A DNA stretch of 64,000 nucleotides from contig DATAKL010000064.1 of NCBI GenBank assembly GCA_036261625.1, positions 1 to 64,000 on the forward strand, read 5' to 3'. Shown in pieces: positions 1-9,224 of this stretch; position 1 is the first letter of the stretch; each line of letters starts with the position of its first letter. This stretch comes from JAAXKN01 sp036261625. GTDB taxonomy: Bacteria > Bacteroidota > Ignavibacteria > Ignavibacteriales > SURF-24. A program made the position numbers and the translations under genes. The notes below the pieces were generated by a model. The model saw only the letters and a program-made list of their open reading frames with translations, had not been told where the DNA came from and did no database searches.

Positions 1-90
1 ATGAGCATATCATAATCATATTTTACCAGATTTTCTATGCCTATTTTCACACAGTCTCTTTAGCTCGTGGATTGCGGGATCTCCTCTCCC

Positions 91-182
91 CATTTGGGCT
101 TTAGCCCCAGATTATCTCTGGAGAGTCTGTGGCTAAAGCCACGTTTTTTTTGATTCATCTTCCCACGACCTGAAGGTCGTGG
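91..182. repeat. Family B palindromic element
   Basis: Nested inverted repeats. GGGCTTTAGCCCCAGA (96-111) pairs imperfectly with TCTGTGGCTAAAGCC (126-140), and CCACGACCTGAAGGTCGTGG (163-182) is a perfect palindrome. Related elements recur at 14171-14317 and 17661-17847. The spaces at 1-90 and 183-280 show no gene; the latter holds a partial echo of the repeat (CGTGGCAATTC) and the AT-rich leader of the next gene. Architecture resembles REP doublets, but no REP-associated transposase is in the window. Confidence 0.75.
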
Positions 183-294
183 CAATTCACCGTGGCAATT
201 CAATAATTCCTCATCTTTTAAATTAGTTTTTGTTAAAATCAGTTTATTTTATAATTTTGTTAATACTTAATATTCATAGAGAGGGGAGGATAAA

Positions 295-795
295 TTGTAT
301 TATAAAATCTCTGATTTTCAGAAAGACTGGCAGTTTGAACTGGAGTCTACATTAAAGGTAATGAAGAATCTTACTGATGCTTCATTAAAGCAGGAAGTTG
401 TGCCCGATGGACGCACACTCGGGTTCCTGGCATGGCATATTACTTTGTCCTTAGGCGAAATGATGAAGAAAACGGGGCTTAAAGTAGACTGCCCGCAGGA
501 AGATGCCCCTGTGCCTGAATCGGCTCAGGAGATCTGCAATGCTTATGAAAAAGCTGCAAAGTCTTTGCTGGAACAGATTACTTCAAACTGGACAGACGAA
601 ACCCTCCTTGCGGAAGATGATATGTTCGGCCAGAAATGGGCGCGCGGCAATACGCTTTCAGCCCTGAACGCTCACCAGATCCACCACCGCGCGCAGATGA
701 CCATCCTGATGCGCCAGGCAGGGCTCAAAGTCCCGGGCGTATACGGGCCTTCCAAAGAGGAATGGATTCAGATGGGAATGCCGGCTGCAAAATAA
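295..795 (+). CDS. DinB-family metal-binding protein
   Basis: 166-residue four-helix-bundle protein of the DinB/YfiT type. His48 (AWHIT) and the HQIHH cluster at 127-131 sit where the family places its three metal-binding histidines. Members are nickel- or zinc-binding; some are thiol-dependent transferases, others are damage-inducible with unknown role, so the exact substrate cannot be given. The start is a TTG, chosen because GGGGAGGA lies four bases upstream and no ATG fits better. The gene is followed after 41 bases by peptidase T on the same strand, so cotranscription is possible. Confidence 0.8.
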   Translation: MYYKISDFQKDWQFELESTLKVMKNLTDASLKQEVVPDGRTLGFLAWHITLSLGEMMKKTGLKVDCPQEDAPVPESAQEICNAYEKAAKSLLEQITSNWTDETLLAEDDMFGQKWARGNTLSALNAHQIHHRAQMTILMRQAGLKVPGVYGPSKEEWIQMGMPAAK

Positions 796-836
796 ACTAT
801 AAAAAGAATTTTTCTTAATAAATTTGAGAGGGTATT

Positions 837-2087
837 ATGTTCGACCAAAATTATAAGTTTACCTGCGTGGAAAGATTTTTGCGCTACGTTAAGTACGATA
901 CGCAGTCCGACGAGGAATCCACAACTTTTCCCAGCACCGCAAAGCAGCTAATTCTCCTTCGCGACCTGGCTAAAGAGCTTAAGGACATGGGTCTTGAGGA
1001 TGCTCACGTTGATGAGCACGGATATGTAATTGCAACACTTCCTTCAAATACCGGTAAGGACGTTCCTGTAATAGGCTTCATCGCGCACGTCGATACGTCG
1101 CCTGCCGTTTCGGGCTACAACGTAAATCCGGTCATTAACCGCAACTACCAGGGCGGCGATATCGTGCTCGAAAAGGACAATTCACAGGTAATTGAGGTTG
1201 AGAAAAATCCCGACCTTAAGGGAATGATAGGATATGACATTATTACAACCGACGGCACAACGCTCTTAGGCGCCGACAACAAGGCCGGAGTATCCGAAAT
1301 AATGGACGCCGTAAACTATTTCCTTACCCATCCTGAGGCCAAGCACGGTACAATAAAAATATGCTTTACACCCGATGAGGAAGTTGGCCGCGGAACCGAA
1401 AAATTCAACGTGGAAAAGTTCGGCGCTAAGTATGCCTATACGGTCGACGGATCTTCAAGAGGTGAAGTTGAAATTGAGACCTTCAGCGCTGATGCAGTTG
1501 TTGTGAAATTCGTGGGCAAGAATATCCATCCCGGATACGCCAAGGGGAAGATGGTTAACGCCATGAAAGTTGCCTCTTATTTCGTAAACAGCCTGCCCAA
1601 GGACAAGCTTTCACCCGAAACAACTGAAAAAAGAGAAGGCTTTGTTCACCCTACTTCCTTAAACGGCAACGAGGAGCTGACTACGGTAAAATTCATAATC
1701 CGCGACTTTGAAACTGAAAAGCTGAAGGGTTATGAAGACATATTGAAGGACCTGGCACAGAAGGCAGTTGCAGCATATCCCGGCTCGCGCATGGACTTTG
1801 AGGTAATTGAGCAGTACAGAAATATGAAGTACGTGCTGGACAAGCACCCCCAGGTGGCTGAATATGCAGTTGAAGCCTTGAAGAGGCTCGACATTGCACC
1901 TATAATGTCTCCCATCCGCGGCGGCACAGACGGATCGCGCCTGTCTTACATGGGCCTTCCCACGCCGAACATATTTGCCGGCGAACACAGCTTCCACAGC
2001 CAGCTCGAATGGGTTGCAATTCAGGATATGGAAATGTCGGTCAGGAATATCGTAACCATTGCTCAGGTGTGGGAAGAGAAGGCTTAA
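837..2087 (+). CDS. pepT: Peptidase T (tripeptide aminopeptidase)
   Basis: 416-residue cytoplasmic M20B dizinc aminopeptidase that removes the N-terminal residue of tripeptides, close to the usual family length of about 408. Metal and catalytic residues are visible: His84 in AHVDTS, Asp147 in GADNKAG, Glu181-Glu182 in PDEEVGRG, the Asp in VDGSSRGE and the C-terminal His in GEHSFHSQ. The central lid domain with its NIHPGYAKGK segment is present. The start has GAGAGGG just upstream. A hairpin terminator follows at 2157-2180. Confidence 0.95.
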   Translation: MFDQNYKFTCVERFLRYVKYDTQSDEESTTFPSTAKQLILLRDLAKELKDMGLEDAHVDEHGYVIATLPSNTGKDVPVIGFIAHVDTSPAVSGYNVNPVINRNYQGGDIVLEKDNSQVIEVEKNPDLKGMIGYDIITTDGTTLLGADNKAGVSEIMDAVNYFLTHPEAKHGTIKICFTPDEEVGRGTEKFNVEKFGAKYAYTVDGSSRGEVEIETFSADAVVVKFVGKNIHPGYAKGKMVNAMKVASYFVNSLPKDKLSPETTEKREGFVHPTSLNGNEELTTVKFIIRDFETEKLKGYEDILKDLAQKAVAAYPGSRMDFEVIEQYRNMKYVLDKHPQVAEYAVEALKRLDIAPIMSPIRGGTDGSRLSYMGLPTPNIFAGEHSFHSQLEWVAIQDMEMSVRNIVTIAQVWEEKA

Positions 2088-2156
2088 AATATAAAAAGGG
2101 GGGATTTTCTTTCCCTTCATTTGTATTTTATAAGTCAGTGTCTTTTTGTTAAATTT

Positions 2157-2180
2157 AAACCCGGCTAATTGCCGGGTTTT
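2157..2180 (+). terminator. Rho-independent terminator after pepT
   Basis: AAACCCGGC, loop TAATT, GCCGGGTTTT: a GC stem followed by T residues 70 bases past the pepT stop. Confidence 0.8.
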
Positions 2181-2233
2181 GATTATAATGAATAAATTTC
2201 CGGAACAGATAATATAAGACAGGTTTTTATTTT

Positions 2234-3085
2234 ATGGCCGATCCGCTGAAAAAAGCCACAACCCTGGCTCTTTTTCTGAACATAATTCTTTTTCTGCTAA
2301 AGCTGACCGTGGGCATTATATCCAACTCGCTTACGGTTATCTCAGAGGCGGTGAATTCTTCGACTGACATAATATCCTCTCTGGCAATAAAGTACAGTGT
2401 CAGGATATCGTCCATGAAGCCCGATGAAAAGCACCAGTTCGGCCATACTGCCGCACAGCCCATTGCAACTTTCATAGTTGCAGTCTTTGCGGGCGTTCTG
2501 GGCCTCGATATTGTGCAGGAATCGGTTAAAAGAATTATTACCCCGGCTGACATAAAAATTTCACTTCCTGTCTACCTGGTCCTGGGCGTAACAATAGTGG
2601 TTAAGATTATCATGAACCGCTACCAGGTTTTTATTGGAAAGAAATATAACTCAACTGCCGTCCGCGCGCAGGCTGTAGACTCCATTAACGACGTAATGGC
2701 CTCTTCGCTTGCACTCATAGGCGTAATAGGTGTTCAGATCGGATACCCGAGAATTGACGGCGTGGGAGGACTTCTGGTTGCATTCTTTATACTGCGCTCG
2801 GGCTATGAAATTGCAAAGGAAAATATAGATTACCTTATGGGCAAGGCTGCCGATGAAAACCTGATCATGGAAATTGCGAGCCGCGCTCTCAGGGTCCCGG
2901 GAGTTGAGGGCCTGAACGATCTGCGCTCGCACTATGTAGGCGACAAGTTCCATATTGAAATCCATATTGAGGTAAAAAGGTCTGTCAGCACAAAGGAGTC
3001 GCACGACATCGGAAAGCAGGTAGAGTATGCAATTGAAGCTCTTCCCGATGTAAGAAAAGTTTTTGTACATATAGATCCGGTTTAA
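2234..3085 (+). CDS. Cation diffusion facilitator transporter
   Basis: 283-residue inner-membrane protein of the CDF family, which exports divalent metals such as zinc, iron or manganese in exchange for protons. The N-terminal 200 residues hold about six hydrophobic helices. The second-helix signature ISEAVNSSTDIISS and the following KPDEKHQFGHTAAQP loop match the family; in TM2 the usual HxxxD-like site is replaced by NSSTD, and TM5 carries DSINDV. A soluble ferredoxin-like C-terminal domain (about 205-283) ends with VFVHIDPV. Metal specificity cannot be read from these motifs with certainty. Confidence 0.9.
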   Translation: MADPLKKATTLALFLNIILFLLKLTVGIISNSLTVISEAVNSSTDIISSLAIKYSVRISSMKPDEKHQFGHTAAQPIATFIVAVFAGVLGLDIVQESVKRIITPADIKISLPVYLVLGVTIVVKIIMNRYQVFIGKKYNSTAVRAQAVDSINDVMASSLALIGVIGVQIGYPRIDGVGGLLVAFFILRSGYEIAKENIDYLMGKAADENLIMEIASRALRVPGVEGLNDLRSHYVGDKFHIEIHIEVKRSVSTKESHDIGKQVEYAIEALPDVRKVFVHIDPV

Positions 3086-3120
3086 GCTAATTTAATTATT
3101 TGATTAATTAGGAGTCAGGC

Positions 3121-4059
3121 ATGAAAAAAGCCATAGTATTCGTTTTGTTTCTTTTATTTCATCAGGCATCAGGGCAGAATATACCCGCCTATTATACTTA
3201 CGACAAAGATCTTTCAAAATCGCTTCAGGAAATTGTAAACTCACTCGACCTGAACAAGAACTTTAACGTGGGTGAAGACGGCGAGGAACAGATCTCATTT
3301 GCCGTAATTGATCTTAACGGTCCCAAGCCGATGATTGGCGGCGTAAACATGGATAACTTTATTTATCCAGCCAGCGTCTATAAAATGTATGTTGCCGCCC
3401 AGGTGCTTGCACAGGTAAGCGAAGGGAAACATTCCCTGCTTGAGCCCTATGTTCTCAAGGCACCCAACGATGTAGACAGCAGGACGGAGCTTAAAGATCC
3501 GCGCCCGGTTATAAAGGAAGGTGACACTCTGACCATAAATTACCTGCTGGATCTTATGATTACCAGGAGCGACAACTCTGCTGCCAACTGCATGATCGAC
3601 ATTGCCGGCAGACCCGCCATTAACGACATGATGCACCGCTACGGATGGCAGGGAAGCGAAGTTACGAGAAAATACTTAAAAAGAAAATTTGAGGATCCGG
3701 GCTACGACACCGTGCGCGGCACCATGACGTCGGCTCTTCACGCAGCCGACTTTATGTACAGGATTTACACTAATCAGATGATCAATCCCTGGGTGAGTAT
3801 GCAGATGAAGACATTCCTCGGGCGCCAGCTGGACAAGTCCAAGCTTTTCGCCGGGCTCCCGCCGAACGTAATGTATTACAACAAAACCGGGTGGTTCAGC
3901 TACTGGACAAACGACGTGGGCATTGTTGACGACGGAAGGATAAGATACATAATTTCATGCTTCATTCCTCTGACCGAAGATCAGGCAGATCCAAAATTTA
4001 AGGAGATTTCCTCGCGCGTCTACAAGCTGATATCCGAACGCCACAAAAAACAATCTTAA
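3121..4059 (+). CDS. Secreted serine hydrolase, class A beta-lactamase fold
   Basis: 312 residues with a clear signal peptide (cleavage near ASGQ, residue 19). The penicillin-binding/beta-lactamase fold is shown by SVYK (Ser85, Lys88), SDN (150-152) and KTG (254-256). The ExxLN omega-loop motif expected for a true class A beta-lactamase is not evident, so a role in peptidoglycan or peptide ester hydrolysis is as likely as drug resistance. TAGGAG lies upstream of the ATG. It stands alone, 35 bases after the CDF gene, and may be cotranscribed with it. Confidence 0.8.
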   Translation: MKKAIVFVLFLLFHQASGQNIPAYYTYDKDLSKSLQEIVNSLDLNKNFNVGEDGEEQISFAVIDLNGPKPMIGGVNMDNFIYPASVYKMYVAAQVLAQVSEGKHSLLEPYVLKAPNDVDSRTELKDPRPVIKEGDTLTINYLLDLMITRSDNSAANCMIDIAGRPAINDMMHRYGWQGSEVTRKYLKRKFEDPGYDTVRGTMTSALHAADFMYRIYTNQMINPWVSMQMKTFLGRQLDKSKLFAGLPPNVMYYNKTGWFSYWTNDVGIVDDGRIRYIISCFIPLTEDQADPKFKEISSRVYKLISERHKKQS

Positions 4060-4225
4060 TTTGCCATGCAGGGGACTGTCGCAAAACCGTCCCCTGCATT
4101 AAATCCTCCCAAAAATTTCCCCGTGTGATTTTCATCCTTTCCTTTTTGTCTGAAAATGATATTATTTAATAAAAGAGCGATCCCGCTGGAGAGGATGAGA
4201 ATATAACAAAATAAGGGAGGGAAGC

Positions 4226-4387
4226 ATGTTGTACATATTCCTGTACCTGGCCGTGTTTGTCTTATGGGTTGTAATTGAGCTTGTGACTGCGCCAAAAGGT
4301 TATGAAGATGAAAATGGGTTTCACTACGGCATTCCGCCGTCGGGTGACCTGAAAAGGGAGCTCCGAAAGAGCATTAATCTCAACTAA
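4226..4387 (+). CDS. Small membrane protein, 53 residues
   Basis: Short gene with a strong ribosome binding site (AGGGAGG, five bases before the ATG). The product begins with one hydrophobic helix (residues 2-20) and has a polar tail containing PKGYEDENGFHYGIPPSG and a basic C-terminus. No family recognised. A good terminator follows at 4409-4449, which supports a real transcription unit. Confidence 0.65.
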   Translation: MLYIFLYLAVFVLWVVIELVTAPKGYEDENGFHYGIPPSGDLKRELRKSINLN

Positions 4388-4408
4388 TTTTCCAATTGAT
4401 CAAAAATA

Positions 4409-4449
4409 AAAAAGGCTGTCTCCTGAACAATCGGAGCCAGCCTTTTTTA
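4409..4449 (+). terminator. Rho-independent terminator after the 53-residue gene
   Basis: AAAAAAGGCTG and CAGCCTTTTTT form the base of a long stem, with CTCC/GGAG inside and a T tract after it. Confidence 0.8.
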
Positions 4450-4520
4450 TTTAATGTCCTGCCCCGCCGCAAAAATAAAAATCCAATGAAATCTGAGCCT
4501 TTAGAACGACGCAGTTAATA

Positions 4521-4880
4521 AGCCCGACTCATAGTCGGGCGAAACCTCAGTAGCCCAGCGTTGCAAGTCCTCCTCCGGGGAGGACGCAGCAACCCTGGGT
4601 TAAGGAATCAAAAAATTCCCCTAGCGCCGTAGGTGCGGCATATAAGATCCCGATGTCTGGCGGATAATGCCCTGATTGGCGGATATTCCCATGGAATGTG
4701 AATTAAATTAAATCCCTATCGGATAAACCTGTTTGAACCCCATGCGTAAAATCTAATATGCCACCGCCTGACGGGGCTTTGGTGGGTTGTGGGGATCCGT
4801 TAACCCAGGGTTTTTCATCCCCTCACGGGGATCTCAAACCCTGGGCTACTGATGTCTCGTCCTCCTTACGGAGGACTTAC
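4521..4880. repeat. Family A palindromic repeat cluster
   Basis: Gene-free stretch of 573 bases between the small membrane gene and the DUF4175 gene. It contains AGCCCGACTCATAGTCGGGC (4521-4540), a TAGCCCAG...CCCTGGGTTA unit with an inner AGTCCTCC/GGAGGAC stem (4551-4602), and a second, oppositely built TAACCCAGGG...CCCTGGGCTA unit with inner CCCC-CACGGGGAT stem (4801-4848), then GTCCTCCTTACGGAGGAC. The intervening bases carry the CGCCGTAGGTGCGGCATAT segment often seen in such elements. Nothing coding is supported here. Confidence 0.75.
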
Positions 4881-4928
4881 TGACAGCGTTATTCTAAATG
4901 CTCTGCTTTCATGGAATTTGTTAAATTA

Positions 4929-4953
4929 AAAAGCCCTTTCGGAGAAGGGCTTT
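4929..4953 (-). terminator. Terminator of the DUF4159-DUF4175 unit
   Basis: Read on the minus strand: AAAGCCCTTCTCCGAAAGGGCTTTTT, eight bases past the DUF4175 stop codon. Confidence 0.8.
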
Positions 4954-4960
4954 GTTAAAT

Positions 4961-7900
4961 TTATTTGCTGGTGTCCTGCTGAAGCGACTCGTAGTATTTG
5001 CGGATCAGGTTTTCGTAATCCTTCGAGTAGCCTTCCTGAACCGCCCTCATGAGCTCGTCTTTTAAGCGGTTGTGAGATTTCTGAAGGTTTAATTCCGCGG
5101 GCGACTTCTGCGCTATCTCCTTGCCCGAGGTGGATTCCCTTTCCTTTTCAAAATCACGGTCGTTGATCGATTTCTGCGCATCCAATAGCTTCGACAGGAT
5201 CCTCTCCTGCTTCTGTATCACTTCGTCGTTCAATTTCTCGGTCTTCATGTCGGAAACCACTTCCTGCATCTCTTTTAAGACGTTGTCCAAATTTGCCGGA
5301 AGCTTTTTCGACTCTCCCGACATTTTGCTTTCCCGGTTTAATTCCTCCAAAGACTTTCTTATCATCTCCTGCTGCTGCGCAAGACGCTGCATCTGGGCCT
5401 GCTGCTGAAGCGAAAGCGAACCCTGATTCAGCTGCTGAGTCATGTTGTTCAGATTCATCTGCTGCTGCCCCATCTTCTGAAGCTGCTGCATCATGGACAT
5501 CATGCCCGAGCCTGAACCCTGACCGTTTAACATGTTTTCCATCGTGTGCTTTAAGATCTCGGCCGATTCATTCAAAGCACTCATGGTCGACTTCTGCTTG
5601 TCGGCGGCTGAACTGCCGTTCCTCATCTGAAGATCGCTCATGGACTGACGCATTCCCAGCTGCGCTTTGCCCAGGGCCTGCCCCAGCTCGGGCGAAATTG
5701 CAAATGTCTTCTGCGAAAGCTTGCCTAACTGTCCCATTATCTTATCCATTCCGCTCTGAAGACTGCTCTGCTTTTTAGCATTTTCATTTAACTGCTGACT
5801 GCCGGGATCCATTTTCTGCGTCTGGTTCTTTAAGGCTTCCTGCTCTTTGGAAAGCGTAAGAAGATTATCCAGAATTTTCCTCATCTCGTTAAATGCCTGG
5901 CGCTGGTTCTGCTGCTGCATCTGCTGCTGCATCTGCTGCATCTTCTTTTTCATTTGCTTCATGTTCTGAGCCAGGTTCTGCTGCTTCTGCTGAGCCTGCT
6001 GCTTCTGCCCCTGCTGAATATTTTCTTGAGCCTGCTGCGACATCTGATCGTTCTGCTGCTTGTCGAACTCCTCCTGCGCCTGCTTCATCTTGTCCTTCGG
6101 CATGTCTTCAAATTCCTGCATCTTTTCCTTCAGGTCATCCATCTTCTTCTCAAGATCCTTCAGGTCATCCGACATGTCCTTCTGCTTTTCTGAAAGATCC
6201 TGCTTCTGATTATTGTCGTTAAGGTTGCTTTTCTGAGTCTCCTGCTTTAAGTCTTCTGCCCTTTTTGTCAGGTCTTCAGTTCTTTTTAATATCTCATCCA
6301 TCTTCTGTTCGACCTGTGTTCTCTTTAAGAGCTTGAGAGTTCTTTCAATGCTCTTCTTGAACATGTCCTCGTCGAACTTCATCTGTTCCATATTCTGCTG
6401 AACGTTATCGCGGTTCATCTGCTGCAGGGCCTGCTGGAATTTCTCCATGGCCTTCTTCATCTCCTCGCTGCTCAGCTGCTGGAAGAGGTTCTGCAGCTCC
6501 ATGTACTTCTGCAGGGTTTCCTTCGAAAGGAGGTTATTCTGCTGCATGTCGTTCTGCATCTTGGCCATGTCTTTTCTCACCTCATCAACCTTATGCTCCA
6601 GCTCGTCGAACTTCTGCAGGGCCTTGTCGAGTCTTTCCTTTTCCTGCCAGGTAATGTCTTTTTTGTCCTGCTTTAAGTCCTGGCTCATCTTCTCCAGATT
6701 GTCTTTGAGCTTCTGCGCCTCGGTAAGGGTCTCGGTTAGTTTTTTTTCTGCCGACTCCTGAGTGTTGTCTGCCTGATGGAAGAGTGCATCGAGTGAAGGA
6801 ACCCGGACGTTAAACAGTGCGGTTTTAGCCGACTTGGGACCGCTTACGTTATCATTGTCAAAAACCTCGATGTAGTAGGTTACCACGTCCTGAGCCTTAA
6901 GCTTTAAGGGGGAGAGGTTCCATATATAATTTACATCCTGCTCTTTAGTGCCTCTTTGAATCGGAATTTCAAGCGTCTGGAACTCATCGGAGGGTTTCTG
7001 GACCTTTGATGCGCTCAGGCGGTAATGGACAAGAAGCCTTGTAAAACCGAAGTCGTCGCTTATTCTGAGTAAGAGTGGTACGCGGTCGTCTTCGGAAAGT
7101 GTAACGTCCTTGTTCGGCGTTATAAACTCTATAACAGGATAATTATCCGTAAGTGCCTTAATTGAAAAGCTGATCGGGTTATCGTTGTTATGCCCGTCGA
7201 GGTCTGTAAGCTGAATGGAATAGTTTACATCCTTCTTAATCCTGTAAGTCCCTGATGCATTTTTCCCGCTGACTGAAAGGGGGGCCTCAGTGGAATCGGT
7301 AAAGACAAGTCTGGCACCTTTAAGATCTTTTGTTGAAAGTATGTCGAACCTGATCTGGCTTCCAGGTAAAGATGTTACGTTTCCGTTATCCTTCTGCTCA
7401 ACTGTCTGCTCCCGGGAGTAGGCAGGAGGCGTTACGGTTACGTCCATTGCCCTTATTATAGGCTTATCTACAACCGTAATATTGAACTGGCGGCTTTGCA
7501 CCTCTTCGGCTGAAACGTAATAGGTAAAAGAGCTCCTGACGGCAGGAATTTCAAAATAGTAAGTTCCGGAAGAATCGGGGTGCAGGTCCCTCTCGCTAAA
7601 CTCTGCCTGCTCGACATACTTAACTGCAAGAGAAACATTCTTAGGCTTCTGTCCAAAAACTTTAATTCTTATCTTTACATCCTCTCCCTTTGTTACTTCC
7701 TGGTCGCCCGGCTTAACATCGAAAGTAAATCTTGCAGGCGGTATGAATTCGCTGCTGAAATTTGTAAGTCTGTATGAAGCGGCTCTAAGGGAAGAAAACG
7801 CGGTAAAGAGAATGGCCGCAAAGAGCACAACTGCCGAAAGATAGCGGAACATTTTTTTTGTTTTTGTAAAGCTTACGGCTTCGTTAAAGTTTACAGACTT

Positions 7901-8329
7901 TGTTTTAAGATATACCTGCCGGAATGCTGCATCGGCAAGGTTCTGCGAGTAGTATTTTCCACCGCCGTTATCCTTTACCTCAATAAGCTGCATTGCATTA
8001 AGGAGTTCATCCTTAATTGAAGGGAAGAAGTTTCCGATTTTCCGTGCCGTTTCATTATAGTCCGGGCGGCTGAAAATATTAAAGTATTTGGAAAAAGGAT
8101 AAAGGAAGAAGTATCCAAATGACCCGAAAGAGACTATTAGGAAGAGAAGGAACAGTGCGGTTCTTACCGCAGAGGAAAAATTCCCGGCCCATTCAAGAAG
8201 CGACAGAAAGAGAAACAGTGAAACTGCAGCAATGAGCGTAAAAGCAAGTCCTGTAAGTCCCAGGTTCAGATATTCCCGTTTCGAGAGCTTGTCGAATCTA
8301 TTTAATATTTCTTTGTAGTAAGAGTTCAT
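4961..8329 (-). CDS. DUF4175-family membrane protein with giant coiled coil
   Basis: 1122 residues. Two hydrophobic helices lie near residues 20-80 and a third near 160-180; residues about 200-510 look like extracytoplasmic beta-sandwich domains (ending with DVVTYYIEVFDNDNVSGPKS); residues about 515-1120 are an almost continuous coiled coil extremely rich in Gln, Lys, Met and Asp. The family is annotated only as DUF4175 and its function is unknown; members usually sit beside DUF4159 proteins, as here. The DNA for the Q-rich part is dense in CTG/CAG triplets (about 5880-6080), which produces long spurious frames on the other strand. Likely translated with the upstream DUF4159 gene (66-base gap). 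Confidence 0.85.
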   Translation of the reverse strand: MNSYYKEILNRFDKLSKREYLNLGLTGLAFTLIAAVSLFLFLSLLEWAGNFSSAVRTALFLLFLIVSFGSFGYFFLYPFSKYFNIFSRPDYNETARKIGNFFPSIKDELLNAMQLIEVKDNGGGKYYSQNLADAAFRQVYLKTKSVNFNEAVSFTKTKKMFRYLSAVVLFAAILFTAFSSLRAASYRLTNFSSEFIPPARFTFDVKPGDQEVTKGEDVKIRIKVFGQKPKNVSLAVKYVEQAEFSERDLHPDSSGTYYFEIPAVRSSFTYYVSAEEVQSRQFNITVVDKPIIRAMDVTVTPPAYSREQTVEQKDNGNVTSLPGSQIRFDILSTKDLKGARLVFTDSTEAPLSVSGKNASGTYRIKKDVNYSIQLTDLDGHNNDNPISFSIKALTDNYPVIEFITPNKDVTLSEDDRVPLLLRISDDFGFTRLLVHYRLSASKVQKPSDEFQTLEIPIQRGTKEQDVNYIWNLSPLKLKAQDVVTYYIEVFDNDNVSGPKSAKTALFNVRVPSLDALFHQADNTQESAEKKLTETLTEAQKLKDNLEKMSQDLKQDKKDITWQEKERLDKALQKFDELEHKVDEVRKDMAKMQNDMQQNNLLSKETLQKYMELQNLFQQLSSEEMKKAMEKFQQALQQMNRDNVQQNMEQMKFDEDMFKKSIERTLKLLKRTQVEQKMDEILKRTEDLTKRAEDLKQETQKSNLNDNNQKQDLSEKQKDMSDDLKDLEKKMDDLKEKMQEFEDMPKDKMKQAQEEFDKQQNDQMSQQAQENIQQGQKQQAQQKQQNLAQNMKQMKKKMQQMQQQMQQQNQRQAFNEMRKILDNLLTLSKEQEALKNQTQKMDPGSQQLNENAKKQSSLQSGMDKIMGQLGKLSQKTFAISPELGQALGKAQLGMRQSMSDLQMRNGSSAADKQKSTMSALNESAEILKHTMENMLNGQGSGSGMMSMMQQLQKMGQQQMNLNNMTQQLNQGSLSLQQQAQMQRLAQQQEMIRKSLEELNRESKMSGESKKLPANLDNVLKEMQEVVSDMKTEKLNDEVIQKQERILSKLLDAQKSINDRDFEKERESTSGKEIAQKSPAELNLQKSHNRLKDELMRAVQEGYSKDYENLIRKYYESLQQDTSK

Positions 8330-8395
8330 AGTTCAGGTTCAAAAGTAAAAAGCCGTAACATACGGCATGAATAATCCGTTTCCGGGCCAAAAACA

Positions 8396-9064
8396 TCAGT
8401 GTGAAAGTGCCCAGACCACAAGGTTTGTACCGAAGCGCAATGCCTCCTCCCGTTTAGCAGGAGGGTCGCCATGCACTTCCGGGTCAGCCCATCCGTCGCT
8501 CGGGTTGCTTTCATATGTATAATAAACAGCCAGGCGCTCATTAAGAAAAATTCCGAAACCCTGCGGCTTCTTTCCGTCGTGCTCGTGGGTTTTCGGGACC
8601 CCTGCGGGAAAATCGTAAAAGCAGTGATAGAGCCCGTAGCTGAAAGGGAGTTCCACCAGTTCTTTGTCGGGAAAAACCCTTTTTATTTCTCTTCTGAATG
8701 CCTTATCCAGCCCGTAATCGTCATCCACGTATAAAAAACCGCCGTTTTCAAGATAACTTCTCAGCCTTGTAACCTCGTTATCCGAAAGGACTATATTCCC
8801 ATGTCCTGTCAGATAAAGGAAGGGATAAGAGAAAATATCGTCGCTGTTCAGATCCACGAACACATAATCTGCCTTAACTTTAATATTTGTATGCTCCGAT
8901 ACATATTTAAGCAGATTTACCTCTTCGGAAGGGTCATTATACCAGTCACCCCCGCCATTATATTTGACGCGTGCAATCTGAAAAGCCGGCTCGTTCTGTG
9001 CAAAGATATTTATATTTACTGCAGCAAGAACAATTAAAATTTTAATGAAAAATCTCAAATTCAT
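8396..9064 (-). CDS. Secreted DUF4159 protein
   Basis: 222 residues from the chosen ATG at 9064; an in-frame start 12 codons upstream would add residues ahead of a good signal peptide (MNLRFFIKILIVLAAVNINIFAQ region), so the inner start is preferred. The mature part matches DUF4159: FQIARVKYNGGGDWYNDPSEE, FLYLTGHG, a YVDDDYG segment and a C-terminal RFGTNLVVWAL. The fold is of the glutamine-amidotransferase-like type and catalytic function is doubtful. It is directly upstream of the DUF4175 gene, and the two likely act together at the cell envelope. Confidence 0.85.
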   Translation of the reverse strand: MNLRFFIKILIVLAAVNINIFAQNEPAFQIARVKYNGGGDWYNDPSEEVNLLKYVSEHTNIKVKADYVFVDLNSDDIFSYPFLYLTGHGNIVLSDNEVTRLRSYLENGGFLYVDDDYGLDKAFRREIKRVFPDKELVELPFSYGLYHCFYDFPAGVPKTHEHDGKKPQGFGIFLNERLAVYYTYESNPSDGWADPEVHGDPPAKREEALRFGTNLVVWALSH

Positions 9065-9224
9065 AAAAAATAATATATCCAGTAATGCCGTGAATATCAA
9101 TTTAATAAATGGGTCCTCAGAAGGTTTTAAACCCGGGAATAAATAAAGTTCCTGTTTTCTAATTAGTATTTATTTCTTAGTTTTTCCATGATCTTTAACA
9201 AGTTTTAGAATTTCAGGATATTTT

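Noticed and set aside
1659..2120. Minus-strand frame of about 150 codons inside pepT
   Set aside because: It overlaps a fully supported enzyme gene on the other strand and has no recognisable product.
3121..4059. Class A beta-lactamase resistance gene
   Set aside because: SxxK, SDN and KTG are present but the ExxLN omega-loop motif is not seen, so only a general serine hydrolase call is justified.
5293..6222. Long plus-strand frames rich in Ala, Ser or Leu opposite the DUF4175 gene
   Set aside because: They result from the CTG/CAG-rich coiled-coil coding sequence on the other strand.
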